A stretch of DNA of 64,000 bases, taken from assembly GCA_963704335.1 (NCBI GenBank), contig OY969889.1, forward strand, positions 248,001-312,000. The letters run 5' to 3'. Each line of letters opens with the position of its first letter. Within the stretch, counting starts at the first letter, position 1. A program made the translations under genes and the position numbers. Shown here piece by piece: positions 8,217 through 17,460 of the stretch. The DNA comes from PALSA-612 sp963704335. Its GTDB lineage: Bacteria > Actinomycetota > Thermoleophilia > Gaiellales > Gaiellaceae. The notes below the pieces were generated by a model that saw only the letters and a list, made by a program, of their open reading frames with translations, ran no database searches and was not told the origin of the DNA.

Positions 8217-8390
8217 GTGAAGCCAACCACGGTCGTGAAGCGAATCAACTGCGTGTGCGGCAAGGTCGTGGAGGGCAAGGACGACGACGAGCTCTGGGAG
8301 AAGGCGCAGGTTCATCTGGCCGCCGACCACCCGGATCTGGTCGGCAAGGTTTCGCGCGAGGACATCCTCGCGCAGGCCGAGGAGACCTAG
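8217..8390 (+). CDS. Small DUF1059-like protein, 57 aa
   Basis: A GTG-started 57-codon frame, too short for most gene callers. It reads MKPTTVVKRINCVCGKVVEG followed by a DELWEKAQVHLAADHP segment, which matches the short DUF1059 pattern of a Cys-containing strand followed by a helix and a His near its end (C13-V-C15, H30 and H35). Such proteins may bind a metal, but the function is not established. The stop codon overlaps the stop of the convergent SARP gene by 4 bp, leaving no room for a terminator. Confidence 0.65.
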   Translation: MKPTTVVKRINCVCGKVVEGKDDDELWEKAQVHLAADHPDLVGKVSREDILAQAEET

Positions 8391-9157
8391 ACGTTCGTCG
8401 CGGTCGGCTCGCCGAGGAGGCGTCGGTAGACGCTCTGTACGGCTTGGCTGGGCGCGATCCCGAGCTCGTCGCGGAGCATGATGCGCAGGCGGTCGTAGAC
8501 GCGCAGCGCCTCTGCGACGTTGCCGCTCCGTTCGAGTGCCTCCATCAGGATCAGGTAGCCAGTCTCGCGGAATGGAGCCAGCTCGATCAGCTGGCGCGCA
8601 CAATCCGCGGCCTGCGGCAACGTTGGCCCGCCCAAACCGAGCCTCGCCGCAGCGAAGCACTCGAGCCCACGCAACCGGACGTCGTCGAGGCGTCGCCGCC
8701 AGTCGTTCAGCCACGGACGGTCGTGCCCTTGGAGGAGCGGGCGGCTGGCGACGTGATAGGCGACGCCGGACGGGCCCCAGGCCTCGGCCCATTCGCCGTT
8801 CGCGACGTGCGACTCCGCCCGATGGAGGCCCTCGAGCGCTGCCTCGACGTCGACGAACGCGTCCGCCGAAAGCACGAGCTCGATCTGCGCTCGTCCGGTC
8901 AGTAGCTCGGACCCGACGACGCGGCGCAGCTTCGAGAGCAGCACACTGAAACGAGGGCTGTGGTCAGGCGTCGCCTCCTCACCGTAGACGGCGTACAGCA
9001 ACTCGTCGCGGTCGAGTCGGCGTAGCCGGTTGAGCACGAGGTATGCGAAGAGCAGCTGGCCCTTGGCTCCCGGCAGCGCTTCCTCGACCCGCTGGCCGTC
9101 CAGCGTCACGACAAGCCGGCCGCAGAGCTGGATTCTCGTCTCGCCCGTCTGCGCCAT
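8387..9157 (-). CDS. SARP-type transcriptional regulator (winged helix + BTAD)
   Basis: 256 residues made of an N-terminal OmpR-like winged helix (IQLCGRLVVTLDGQRVE through LLSKLRRVVG, residues ~8-90) and a C-terminal bacterial transcriptional activation domain of helical repeats (ending LRIMLRDELGIAPSQAVQ). This is the short SARP architecture with no ATPase or sensor. SARPs activate nearby operons from direct-repeat sites. The 108 bp between this start and the divergent SnoaL gene at 9266 is the natural place for such sites, though I could not pick out a convincing repeat. Likely target: the SnoaL/SBP56 genes. Confidence 0.85.
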   Translation of the reverse strand: MAQTGETRIQLCGRLVVTLDGQRVEEALPGAKGQLLFAYLVLNRLRRLDRDELLYAVYGEEATPDHSPRFSVLLSKLRRVVGSELLTGRAQIELVLSADAFVDVEAALEGLHRAESHVANGEWAEAWGPSGVAYHVASRPLLQGHDRPWLNDWRRRLDDVRLRGLECFAAARLGLGGPTLPQAADCARQLIELAPFRETGYLILMEALERSGNVAEALRVYDRLRIMLRDELGIAPSQAVQSVYRRLLGEPTATNV

Positions 9158-9265
9158 CCCACCAGATTAGAAGGGTCGGCGAAAGGTTCGCGAAACGACG
9201 GGCCGCGACTATCGCTCGTGAAGAGAGCCAGGAGCGATGCACCGGACGACGTGGCAGGAGGAGCC

Positions 9266-9697
9266 ATGGAATCGAGGAACGTCGAGAGCTACCGCGCGGG
9301 ACACCAAGCGTTCAACCGCCGCGACTTCGACGCGATGGTAAAGGAGTACGCCGAGAGCATCAGCTGGATCGACCAGGCGCGGGGCATCACGTTCAGCACA
9401 CCCCAGGAGTTCAAAGACGACTTCCTGGAGGGATGGATCCAGGCGTCCTCGGACTGCCAGGTGACCGACGCCCGGTACACGGACGCGGGCGAGATGGTGG
9501 TAGCGCGGTTCACGGGCCGGGGTACGAACGACGGCCCACTCGGACCCTTCCCGGCAACCGGCAAGGAGTGGACGCTACCGATCTGTGAGATGTGGCACTT
9601 CGCCACCGACGGTCGGGTCGTCGGCGGCGAGATCTACTACGACCAGGTCTCTTTGCTCGCGCAGCTGGGGCTGCTGCCGGAGCCGTCTCGAGCATGA
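9266..9697 (+). CDS. SnoaL-like/NTF2-fold protein
   Basis: 143 residues from an ATG with AGGAGGAG just upstream; earlier in-frame ATG/GTG codons lack such a site. The N-terminal helix NVESYRAGHQAFNRRDFDAM and the sequence of strands ending with MWHFATDGRVVGGEIYYDQ are typical of SnoaL-type polyketide-cyclase-like proteins. These small alpha+beta barrels are used as isomerases, cyclases or hydrolases, and the reaction cannot be told from sequence. The SBP56 gene follows 59 bp later on the same strand, so the two may be co-expressed under the divergent SARP regulator. Confidence 0.8.
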   Translation: MESRNVESYRAGHQAFNRRDFDAMVKEYAESISWIDQARGITFSTPQEFKDDFLEGWIQASSDCQVTDARYTDAGEMVVARFTGRGTNDGPLGPFPATGKEWTLPICEMWHFATDGRVVGGEIYYDQVSLLAQLGLLPEPSRA

Positions 9698-9756
9698 GCG
9701 GCGACGTTCACGACCGCAAAGCTCCGCCAAGTCTGACGCAAGCTAAAGGAACTTCG

Positions 9757-11085
9757 ATGTCACACGAACATGTCAAGCCTGCGTCCTTCTACAGCTCTCC
9801 GGAGGAGGCGACGCAGGCGCCGGAAGAGGAGTTCCTCTACATCGCGTGCCTCCACGAAGGCACCGGCGTCGAGAAGCCGGACTTCCTCGCCGTCGTCGAC
9901 GCCGAGGAAGGACGGATCGTCCACGAGCTGGCGATGCCCAACGTGGGTGACGAACTGCACCACTATGGCTGGAACCGCTGCTCCTCGGCCTGCCACGGGC
10001 CTGATCGCTCGCACCTGATCCTGCCCGGCTTCCGCTCCTCGCGGATCCACGTTGTAAACGTCGCCGACGATCCGCGCCGCCCGCGGGTCGAGAAGGTGAT
10101 CGAGCCCGAAGAGCTGGTCGCAAAGACCGGCTACACGAGGCCGCACACGGTCCACTGCATGCCCGGCGACAACGTCGTCGTCAGCATGCTCGGCGACGCG
10201 GACGGAAACGGCGCGGGCGGCTTCGCCGTGCTTGACGGGAAGACGTTCGAGGTCAAGGGCCGCTGGGAGAACGGCGGCGAGACGCCGTCGCTCAACTACG
10301 ACTTCTGGTACCAACCTCGCAAGAACACGCTCATCTCTTCCGAGTTCGGCGAGCCGAACGCCTACGAGAAGGGCTTCGACCTCGACGACGTGAGCGCCGG
10401 CCGCTACGGTAGTCGACTCCACTTCTGGAACCTCGAGCAGCGCCAGCTGGAACAGACGGTCAATCTCGGGGAGACCGGGTTGGTCCCGCTCGAGGCACGC
10501 TTTCTCCACGACCCTGATTCCGCGCAGGGCTACGTCGGCGCCGCGCTCTCGAGCACGATGTGGCGCTTCCGCCGCGACAACGGGAACTGGGACGCCGACC
10601 AAGTGATCGCCGTCAAGAGCGTCGAGCTCGAGGGCTGGCCGTTCCCTGTGCCGGGCCTGATCACCGACCTGCTCCTCTCGATGGACGACCGCTTCCTCTA
10701 CTTCTCGAACTGGCTGCACGGCGACCTGCGCCAGTACGACGTGTCCGACCCCGCCAACCCGAAGCTGACTGCGCAGCTCTGGCTCGGAGGCCTGCTCGGA
10801 AAGCCAAGCGACGCGGGGCGCGACCTGAACGGCGGGCCGCAGATGCTCCAGCTCTCTTATGACGGCCGTCGCCTCTACGTCACCAACTCGCTCTACTCGA
10901 CGTGGGACAACCAGTTCTACCCGGAGCTGCGTTCCTGGCTCCTGCGCGTGAACTGCGACGCGAACGGCGGCATGGAGGTCGACCGCGACTTCTTCGTCGA
11001 CTTCCACGACCGCCCTGACGGTCCCGCGCGCGCGCATGAGGTACGCCTCCAAAACGGCGACTGCACCACAGAAATCTTCCAATGA
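9757..11085 (+). CDS. Selenium-binding protein, SBP56 family (candidate methanethiol oxidase)
   Basis: 442 residues, close to the family's usual length, beginning at ATG 9757. Signature blocks are all present: FLYIACL near the N-terminus, HHYGWNRCSSACHG (residues ~73-86; the Cys-rich site, here with an Ala before the second Cys), PHTVHCMPGD, GGFAVLD, WYQPRKN, LTDLLLSMDDRFLYFSNWLHGD and PHEV-like ARAHEVR at the C-terminus. SBP56 proteins form a beta-propeller; bacterial and human members oxidise methanethiol and need copper. It contains no in-frame UGA, so it is not itself a selenoprotein. The next, tiny gene overlaps its stop by 4 bp. Confidence 0.9.
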   Translation: MSHEHVKPASFYSSPEEATQAPEEEFLYIACLHEGTGVEKPDFLAVVDAEEGRIVHELAMPNVGDELHHYGWNRCSSACHGPDRSHLILPGFRSSRIHVVNVADDPRRPRVEKVIEPEELVAKTGYTRPHTVHCMPGDNVVVSMLGDADGNGAGGFAVLDGKTFEVKGRWENGGETPSLNYDFWYQPRKNTLISSEFGEPNAYEKGFDLDDVSAGRYGSRLHFWNLEQRQLEQTVNLGETGLVPLEARFLHDPDSAQGYVGAALSSTMWRFRRDNGNWDADQVIAVKSVELEGWPFPVPGLITDLLLSMDDRFLYFSNWLHGDLRQYDVSDPANPKLTAQLWLGGLLGKPSDAGRDLNGGPQMLQLSYDGRRLYVTNSLYSTWDNQFYPELRSWLLRVNCDANGGMEVDRDFFVDFHDRPDGPARAHEVRLQNGDCTTEIFQ

Positions 11086-11225
11086 TGCTCGCGCACATCA
11101 TGGGGATCCCCGTCGAGGAAAGCGTCCTGCAGATCACATCGGCCGGCGCAGCAATCGTGACCGCCATAGCACTCGCCGGTCGGACGGCGCTTGGCAGGCT
11201 ACGGCGCCGGCCCCGTCACCGGTAA
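11082..11225 (+). CDS. Translationally coupled small membrane peptide, 47 aa
   Basis: The start ATG overlaps the SBP56 stop (ATGA). The peptide MMLAHIMGIPVEESVLQ leads into one hydrophobic helix (SAGAAIVTAIALAG, residues ~20-33) and a very basic tail ending RRRPRHR*, consistent with a single-pass membrane protein. The tight coupling suggests it is made with SBP56 and could anchor or assist it. I recall similar short partners of SBP56 in other genomes but cannot confirm that here. Confidence 0.6.
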   Translation: MMLAHIMGIPVEESVLQITSAGAAIVTAIALAGRTALGRLRRRPRHR

Positions 11226-11490
11226 CCCGGCCCCACCGGTAACACCGCTCTTTCTGGGCCCTCCGCTTCGGTCATCGGGCGGCGTCCCGCTGTCGCCGAA
11301 GCGGAAGCCTGCGTACGTTGACGCGAACTCTGTTGTTCATCCTGTAGGGGGCGAACGACGTCCAGGCCAGGTGCGTTCTCGGCCTCGACGCCGACGGGTC
11401 GGATCTGCGTCACGAGGCCGTTCCAGACTAGGATCGGGCCCGGGACTGCCTCGTCGCCCGCGGCCTTGGCGGCGTTTCTCCGCAGCATCC
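11226..11490. other. Gene-poor stretch with second ILVWNGLV remnant
   Basis: No complete gene is supported. On the minus strand at about 11392-11450 it carries a frame reading ILVWNGLVTQIRPV, the partner of the remnant at 8110-8170. Confidence 0.4.
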
Positions 11491-12643
11491 TCACGATGCG
11501 GCCTGCTTCTTCGTAAGCGCCGCGACGGGAGCCGTCGATGTCACCAGCGCGCGTACCTCCGAGGACCGCGCCAGTAGGTGCTCTGCCACGCGCTCGGCAT
11601 CTCTGCCCGTGCCTGCGATGAGCATCGACGCGAACGAGTGCAGGAACAGCATCCCTACGAAGTAGAGGCCGGGGGACGAGTCGACGGCGCCGCGGTACTG
11701 GGCGGGATAGCCGTCCTCATCCTGCTCGAGCGGGATCTTGATCCACGTGTAGTCGGGACAGAAGCCGGTGCACCAGATCACGTTCCGCACGTCGAGGACG
11801 CGGCCGTCGTCGAGCACCGGCAGGCCGTCCTTCACGCCGACGGTACGCGCAAGGACGCGCTCGACTCCAGCGGCGAGCAGATCCTTCCTCCGGTACCGCA
11901 GCAGCGGCGCACCGCCGTGCCTGATGTGCGGACGCATCTTGCGACCCGAGCGGCGTGTCGACCGTCAGCACGTGTGAACCGACGAAGAAGAGCACGCGCT
12001 GGCCAGCTCGCCCGCGGCGGGTTTCGACCGACGCAGGAATCTGACCGGTGTCTCTTCCCGACAGGATCGTCTCGTGCTCGGCAGCTGCCTCGTGGGCGAT
12101 GTCGGCGCCCGAGTGGCTCGCGCCGACCACCAGGACACGCCCCTCCTGAAGCTGCGAGAGGTTGCGGTAGTCGCTCGAGTGGAGTTGCATGATGCTCGGG
12201 TCGAGCTCCGGCGCGAAGGTCGGGACCACGGGCTTCTGCATGACGCCTGTCGCCACGACCACGTTGTCTGCCTCGTACGTCTTCGCACCGGCCGTCACCA
12301 CGTAGCGCTCGCCGTTCCTCGTCAATGTGTCCACGGCCGTGCTCGTGCGGACGGGTAGCTCGAAGCGCGCTGCGTACGACTCGAGGTAGTCGGCCATCTC
12401 GTGTGTCGTGGGAAAGGAAGCGCGCCGCCCCGGGTATCGCATCCCCGGAAGCCCGTCGTAGCGCGCCGGGGAGTAGAGGCGCAGCGAGTCCCAGCGCCTC
12501 CGCCACGAGTCGCCGATCCGCTCGCTCGCGTCGAGGATCACGAACGACGCGTCCCGCTTCGCCAGGTGGTAGCCCGTTGCGAGGCCGCCCTGACCGCCGC
12601 CGACGATAACCGTCTGGAACCGCTCTACCGACTGGGTTGCCAT
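11491..12643 (-). CDS. Flavin-containing monooxygenase-like protein, frameshifted
   Basis: The N-terminal part (from ATG 12643) has the FAD-binding motif VIVGGGQGGLATGYHL and the NAD(P)-binding motif VLVVGASHSGADI. The C-terminal part continues in another frame as MRPHIRHGGAPLLRYRRKDL through WCTGFCPDYTWI and a LFLHSFASMLIAGTG end. The break is exactly at an extra A at 11944 (plus strand), after VDTPLG; removing it restores GRKMRPH and a ~384-residue protein of normal family length (CzcO/FMO-like oxidoreductase). All motifs are intact on both sides, so an assembly error is as likely as a real mutation. The substrate is unknown. The LuxR gene and its terminator lie upstream on the same strand. 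Confidence 0.75.
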
Positions 12644-12727
12644 CTCGTCCTCCTCATCTCGTTAGCTCGATGGTAGGACGGAGTCGGCGGCGCGACATCG
12701 CGCGGATTGACCAACTCGCATGCGTTG

Positions 12728-12753
12728 CCTCGTGGTCAATTCCGACCACGAGG
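12728..12753. terminator. Hairpin terminator after the LuxR gene
   Basis: A perfect 10-bp stem CCTCGTGGTC / GACCACGAGG closes an AATTCC loop, 7 bp beyond the LuxR stop. The remainder of 12644-12759 should hold the promoter of the monooxygenase gene. Confidence 0.7.
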
Positions 12754-12759
12754 TGGAGA

Positions 12760-14424
12760 TCAGACGAGGTCGTGCTCGAAGGCGAACGCAGTGGCCGCGG
12801 TACGCGACGAGACCCCGAGCTTCGCGAAGATGTTCTGAAGATGCCGCGCCACCGTGTGCTCGCTGATCACGAGCTCGGAGGCGATCTCGCGGTTGCTATT
12901 TCCAGTCGCGACGAGGCGGAGCACTTCAAGCTCGCGTCGCGACAGCCCGTGCGCATCCGCAGGCGCGCGGGCGGCGAGGCGATCGAGGTCCGGCCTCGCT
13001 CCGAGGCGTTCGAAGATGCCGCGTGCGGCCTCGAGCTCGAGGGCGGCCGCCTCGTGGTCGCCGAGCAGCCGGCAGGCCTCGCCGACAAGCACTCGCGTCC
13101 GGGCGATCTCGTACGGCGCGTCGAGCGCCTGCCAGAGGTCGCCCACCCGGCGAAGCGACAGGAGGGCGGCCGGCACCTCGCCCCCCACCAGCTGGACCGC
13201 GCCCTGAGCATGGGCGACCATCGCCTCCAACATGCCGCTCTCGTAGCCGCCGGCGAGCTCCTCCAGCTCGGTACAGGCACGTCTCGCGGCCTCCACCTCC
13301 CCCACGGCGAGCATGATCTCGACGTAGGCCGGAAGCAGCCGCAGGCGGTCGAGCAGCTGCGTAGCGCCCGCCTCCGCCCGGCGGATCGCTGTCGCCGCCG
13401 TACCGGGGCGCCCCTGCGCGAGCCGCAACTGCGCGAGCCCGGGCTGCGGCTCCCAGCCGAGCGTGCTCGCTTGCTTGTACGCCGCTTCCGCGGCCGCGAA
13501 CTCTCCCTGTAGCCGGAGGAGCTCCCCCTGGCGATAGCGGGCCAGACCCGCTGCCGGGTTCTTCGTCTCGAGGAAGCGCTCTTCCGCGCGGCGAACGTGC
13601 TCCAGCGCGTCGGGCCAGTCGCCGTTGAACTGCAGAATCTCGGCCCGGTGAACGAGGCAGCGACCGGTAAACGCAACCATCTCCGGCTGCAGGTCCCACC
13701 AGTCCGAGAGCGCCCTCGTCCACTCGCGCGCGCGACGGACCTCGTACACCTCCTGGCAGGCGAGGATGACCCCGCAGTACACGACTCCGGTCACGATCGG
13801 CAAGAGCTCCTCGACCGTAACGGCGACCATTCCCTCGTCCAACAGTGCGAGGCCCTCTCGAACCCTTCCGTCCTTCATGAGCATGTAGCCCTGCCCGAAA
13901 ATCGCCATCGCGAACAGATCCCGGTCGCCGAAGCGCTCACCGATGCGAACGGCCTCTGCCGCGGCCTCGCCTGCTGCGACAAAGTCGCCGGTGGCCTCGT
14001 GCTGGAACATGAGCGGGAGGAACAGATAACCGTGCTCGGCGCACTCGTCCTCGTGCTCCAGGATCCGCCGCGCACGGCCGAGCCAGCCCGTAGCCGGCCC
14101 GATCTGGCCACGGCTTGCGAGATTCAGGCCGATCCAGATTGCGCTGCGCGCGGCACGCCGCTCCTCTCCGGCCTCGAGGAAGCGCTGGTGCGCACGTTCG
14201 AGCCAGGAGTTCGAGTCGTCGTCGCGACCGAGCATGAAGGCGCAGACCGAGAGCAGCTCAAGGTCTTGCGGGGCGAGGCCTTCCCGCTCGTGCACGAGCG
14301 CCAGCGCGTCATGCGCCTCGAGCCAGGCCCGCTTCGCGTATGCGTCGCGGCCTCGCTCGAGCTCTTCGACCCGATCCCGCGCGCGGCGGCTCACTGCCCG
14401 ACGAACAATATCGCCGGTGCTCAA
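12760..14424 (-). CDS. LuxR-family regulator with TPR-like helical repeats
   Basis: About 554 residues from a TTG at 14424; a later start is possible. Residues ~20-470 are TPR-like antiparallel helix pairs (LEAHDALALVHEREG, EEYRQGELLRLQGEFAAAE-type units), and residues ~490-545 a LuxR/FixJ helix-turn-helix (LSRRELEVLRLVATGNSNRE then HTVARHLQNIFAKLGV). The usual AAA ATPase of the large MalT-type regulators is missing, so this is the sensor-scaffold plus HTH form. It starts 4 bp after the rnpB terminator and on the same strand, an unusual placement that suggests the rnpB promoter could read into it or that the region was rearranged. Targets are unknown. Confidence 0.8.
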   Translation of the reverse strand: MSTGDIVRRAVSRRARDRVEELERGRDAYAKRAWLEAHDALALVHEREGLAPQDLELLSVCAFMLGRDDDSNSWLERAHQRFLEAGEERRAARSAIWIGLNLASRGQIGPATGWLGRARRILEHEDECAEHGYLFLPLMFQHEATGDFVAAGEAAAEAVRIGERFGDRDLFAMAIFGQGYMLMKDGRVREGLALLDEGMVAVTVEELLPIVTGVVYCGVILACQEVYEVRRAREWTRALSDWWDLQPEMVAFTGRCLVHRAEILQFNGDWPDALEHVRRAEERFLETKNPAAGLARYRQGELLRLQGEFAAAEAAYKQASTLGWEPQPGLAQLRLAQGRPGTAATAIRRAEAGATQLLDRLRLLPAYVEIMLAVGEVEAARRACTELEELAGGYESGMLEAMVAHAQGAVQLVGGEVPAALLSLRRVGDLWQALDAPYEIARTRVLVGEACRLLGDHEAAALELEAARGIFERLGARPDLDRLAARAPADAHGLSRRELEVLRLVATGNSNREIASELVISEHTVARHLQNIFAKLGVSSRTAATAFAFEHDLV

Positions 14425-14427
14425 ATA

Positions 14428-14454
14428 GAAGAGCCCCGCCAGGCGGGGCTCTTC
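14428..14454. terminator. rnpB terminator hairpin
   Basis: GAAGAGCCCCGC / GCGGGGCTCTTC, a 12-bp stem with a CAG loop, immediately follows the rnpB 3' end. Related hairpins accompany each of the rnpB-tail fragments at 2033, 2662 and 6392. Confidence 0.85.
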
Positions 14455-14455
14455 G

Positions 14456-14814
<359 letters not shown>

Positions 14815-14873
14815 ACGAATTCTAGCCCGGGCGGCACGCCTCCGCGACTCGCGGCGGGGGTTAGTCTCACCCT

Positions 14874-16433
14874 TTGAGCGCCTCGCCGGACATCAGGCTT
14901 GGAGAGCTTCTCGCCGCGATCTCGCTGGCAACCGATCTCGGCCGCGGATTCCCGCAGGAAAAGGCGCTCCGAACCTGCCTTGTAGCACAGCGAGTCGCAG
15001 AGGAGCTCGGCCTGGGTGAGCCCGAGCGGAGCGACCTCTTCTACGCCTCCCTCATCCATCCCGTGGGCTGCACCGCGTTCACCTACGAAGGCGCGCAGAT
15101 ATTCGGAACGAACGAGCTCAAGGGAATTCCCGCCTACTCTCGCGTCGACACAGCGCGCCCGAGCGAAGGGCTGCGGGCAATGCGCGAGGAGGTCCGCGGC
15201 GAGCCGGTGGGCAGGCGTGCGCGGGGCATGTTCAAGGGCATCACCGCGGGGACGAAGTTCCTGGATTACGTCGTGCGCGCGGACTGCGAGGCGGGCGTGC
15301 GCTTCACGCGCCGCATCGGCCTCGGTGACCCGGTTGCGCGCATCGTCGGACAGGCCCATGAGCGCTGGGATGGCAAAGGGTTGCCTGCGGGGCTCGCAGG
15401 CGAGGAGATCGAGCTCGGCGCTCGTATCGTCGTGCTCGCCAACCAGGCCGAGATCTACCATCGCACAGAAGGATCGGCCGAGACACACGCCATGTTGCGG
15501 CGGCGCGCCGGCAGCTGGCTCGACCCCGACGTGGTCGAGGCATTCGAGCGCCGTGCAGACGCGATCTACGCCGAACTGGACGCAGGCTCGGTCTGGGACA
15601 CGGTCCTCGCAGAGGAGCCGTGGCCGGTCGTCATCATCTCGGTGCAACGGGTCGACGATCTCGCCGAAGCGCTTGCCGATGCAGTCGACCTGAAGTCTCC
15701 GTACTTTCTCGGCCATTCGCCGGGGGTCGCACGCCTCGCCGAGCAGGCGGCCGTGCAGCTCGGTCTCGGCGACGAGGAGTCCTCTGCGATACGCCGAGCC
15801 GGGCTGTTCCACGACATCGGCCGCGTCGGGGTGTCAAACCTCGTGTGGGACAAGCCTGGCTCACTGACCGCCCCCGAGTGGGAGCAAGTCCGGTTGCACG
15901 CGTACCACGCCGAGCGAATTCTCGCCCATTCGCCGATGCTGGCGCCCTATGCGGAGATGGCCGGGATGCACCACGAGCGCAGTGACGGCAGCGGCTACCA
16001 CCGCAGCGCCACCGCCGAGACGACTCCGGTCGCCGCCCGCGTGCTGGCAGCCGCCGACGTCTTCCACGCACTCGTCGAGCCACGGCCCCATCGCGGCCCC
16101 ATCGAGCCTGAGGAGGCCGCGCACGAAATCGACGGCATGGTGACGGAAGGCGCCCTCGATCCCGACGCCGCGCGCGCCGTCTGCGAGTCCGCAGGCGTCG
16201 CCATCCGCCGAGGCCAGGCGTCAGGGCCCTGGCCGGCCGGCCTCACCGACCGCGAGATCGACGTCCTCCGACTCCTGGCGCGCGGACTGTCGAAGAAAGA
16301 GATCGCCAAGGCGCTCGTCATCGCGCCGGGCACCGTGCACACCCACACCGTGCACATCTACGGGAAGCTCGGCGTTTCGACGCGCGCCGGTGTCGCGCTC
16401 TTCGCGATGGAGCACGGCCTCGTCCGGCCCTGA
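14874..16433 (+). CDS. Tandem HD-domain phosphohydrolase-LuxR regulator
   Basis: 519 residues from a TTG start. The first HD-like module (residues ~15-180) is degenerate, with HPVG in place of HDIG but keeping HERWDGKGLP. The second (~285-420) has the full HD-GYP-like set: HDIGRVGVSN, HHERSDGSGY and a downstream D-VFHAL. Residues ~455-515 form a LuxR HTH (LTDREIDVLRLLARGLSKKE, HTVHIYGKLGV). The layout suggests a one-protein device linking cyclic-di-nucleotide or other phosphodiester hydrolysis to transcription. It lies just upstream of the alpha/beta hydrolase gene with 82 bp between, a likely target. Which nucleotide it cleaves, if any, is not known. Confidence 0.8.
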   Translation: MSASPDIRLGELLAAISLATDLGRGFPQEKALRTCLVAQRVAEELGLGEPERSDLFYASLIHPVGCTAFTYEGAQIFGTNELKGIPAYSRVDTARPSEGLRAMREEVRGEPVGRRARGMFKGITAGTKFLDYVVRADCEAGVRFTRRIGLGDPVARIVGQAHERWDGKGLPAGLAGEEIELGARIVVLANQAEIYHRTEGSAETHAMLRRRAGSWLDPDVVEAFERRADAIYAELDAGSVWDTVLAEEPWPVVIISVQRVDDLAEALADAVDLKSPYFLGHSPGVARLAEQAAVQLGLGDEESSAIRRAGLFHDIGRVGVSNLVWDKPGSLTAPEWEQVRLHAYHAERILAHSPMLAPYAEMAGMHHERSDGSGYHRSATAETTPVAARVLAAADVFHALVEPRPHRGPIEPEEAAHEIDGMVTEGALDPDAARAVCESAGVAIRRGQASGPWPAGLTDREIDVLRLLARGLSKKEIAKALVIAPGTVHTHTVHIYGKLGVSTRAGVALFAMEHGLVRP

Positions 16434-16515
16434 CCCTTCCGAAATACATCGAACAGTGGATACCGCCGCGGCGCGGGCTGTCCTAGCGTGGGCGTCACCC
16501 GATCAAGGAGGAGAT

Positions 16516-17367
16516 ATGGGCACGCAAGCGGACATGATCAATCTCGAGGCCCCCGGTGAGTCGACCCCGACGCGGGTCGCGTCCCGCGACGGCACCGAGA
16601 TCGCCTACTGGACGAGCGGCGACGGCCCTCCGTTGCTGCTCGTGCACGGCACCGGCGGCGTCCACGAGCGCTTTACGCCGCTGCTCCCGTACCTGGAGCC
16701 GCATGCGACGGTCCACGTGATGGATCGGCGCGGGCGCGGAGCCAGCGGAGACGCGCCGAACTACGCCTTGGAGCGCGAGCATGAGGATGTCGCGGCCGTA
16801 GTCGACACGATCGCGGCGGCATCTGGGTCCTCCGTCGACGTGTACGGCCACTCCTACGGCGGCGAGTGCGTATTCGGTGCGGCACTGCTCACCACCAACA
16901 TTCGCCGTGTTGTTCTCTACGAGGGATGGCCTCCGGTTACGCCTGAGAAGGTGTACTTCCCTCGCGACGTCGAGGAGGGGCTGGACCGGCTCGTCGCGGA
17001 CGGTGATCGAGACGCGGCGCTCGAATTCTTCATGCGTGAGGTCGCGGAGGTGTCGGACGCGGAGATTCGGGCCATTCGGGCACAGCCGTCGTGGCCGATG
17101 CGGGTCGGCGCCGTGCACACGATCTCTAGAGAGATTCGGGCGTTCTACGCGGACGGCTTCGATCCCGAGCAGGCGCGACGACTCAGCATGCCCGTGCTCG
17201 TCGTGGCCGGTAGCGAGAGCCCCGAGGGGGTCAGGGACGACCCCGACACCGTCGTCTCAGCCCTCCCCGACGCGCGACTCCTGGTCATCGAGGGGCAGCA
17301 GCACCTTGCGGACGTCCTCGTTCCCGAGATCTTCGCCCAGCATCTACTCGCATTTCTGCGCGACTAG
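16516..17367 (+). CDS. Alpha/beta hydrolase
   Basis: 283 residues; the ATG has AGGAGGAG 5 bp upstream, which decides the start. The fold is marked by LLLVHGTGG (oxyanion loop, residues ~43-51), the nucleophile elbow GHSYGG (~108-113), and LPVLVVAGSES before a late QQHLAD His. MDRRGRGAS is typical of the epoxide hydrolase/haloperoxidase-like branch. Ser, Asp and His are all present, so the enzyme should be active; substrate unknown. It stands downstream of the HD-LuxR regulator and upstream of a broken metallophosphoesterase gene. Confidence 0.85.
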   Translation: MGTQADMINLEAPGESTPTRVASRDGTEIAYWTSGDGPPLLLVHGTGGVHERFTPLLPYLEPHATVHVMDRRGRGASGDAPNYALEREHEDVAAVVDTIAAASGSSVDVYGHSYGGECVFGAALLTTNIRRVVLYEGWPPVTPEKVYFPRDVEEGLDRLVADGDRDAALEFFMREVAEVSDAEIRAIRAQPSWPMRVGAVHTISREIRAFYADGFDPEQARRLSMPVLVVAGSESPEGVRDDPDTVVSALPDARLLVIEGQQHLADVLVPEIFAQHLLAFLRD

Positions 17368-17460
17368 CGCCTGCCGGTCCAATCGGCTAGAGGTACCGCC
17401 ATCTCTCGCGCTGATACAAAGAGTTACGGAACACCGGCCGTCCCGGTCATCGACGCGGGG

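Noticed and set aside
9760..11082. A 440-residue frame antisense to the SBP56 gene, and similar long antisense frames opposite SelB (32457-34589), the mutase (23458-25353), the phosphatase fusion (41939-43183) and the LuxR gene (13597-14601)
   Set aside because: In very GC-rich DNA, stop codons are rare on the complementary strand; these frames are Arg/Ala/Gly-rich, match no family and oppose genes with clear motifs.
11491..12643. Programmed ribosomal frameshift in the monooxygenase gene
   Set aside because: No slippery heptamer or downstream pseudoknot is visible, and similar single-base breaks recur in unrelated genes of the window.
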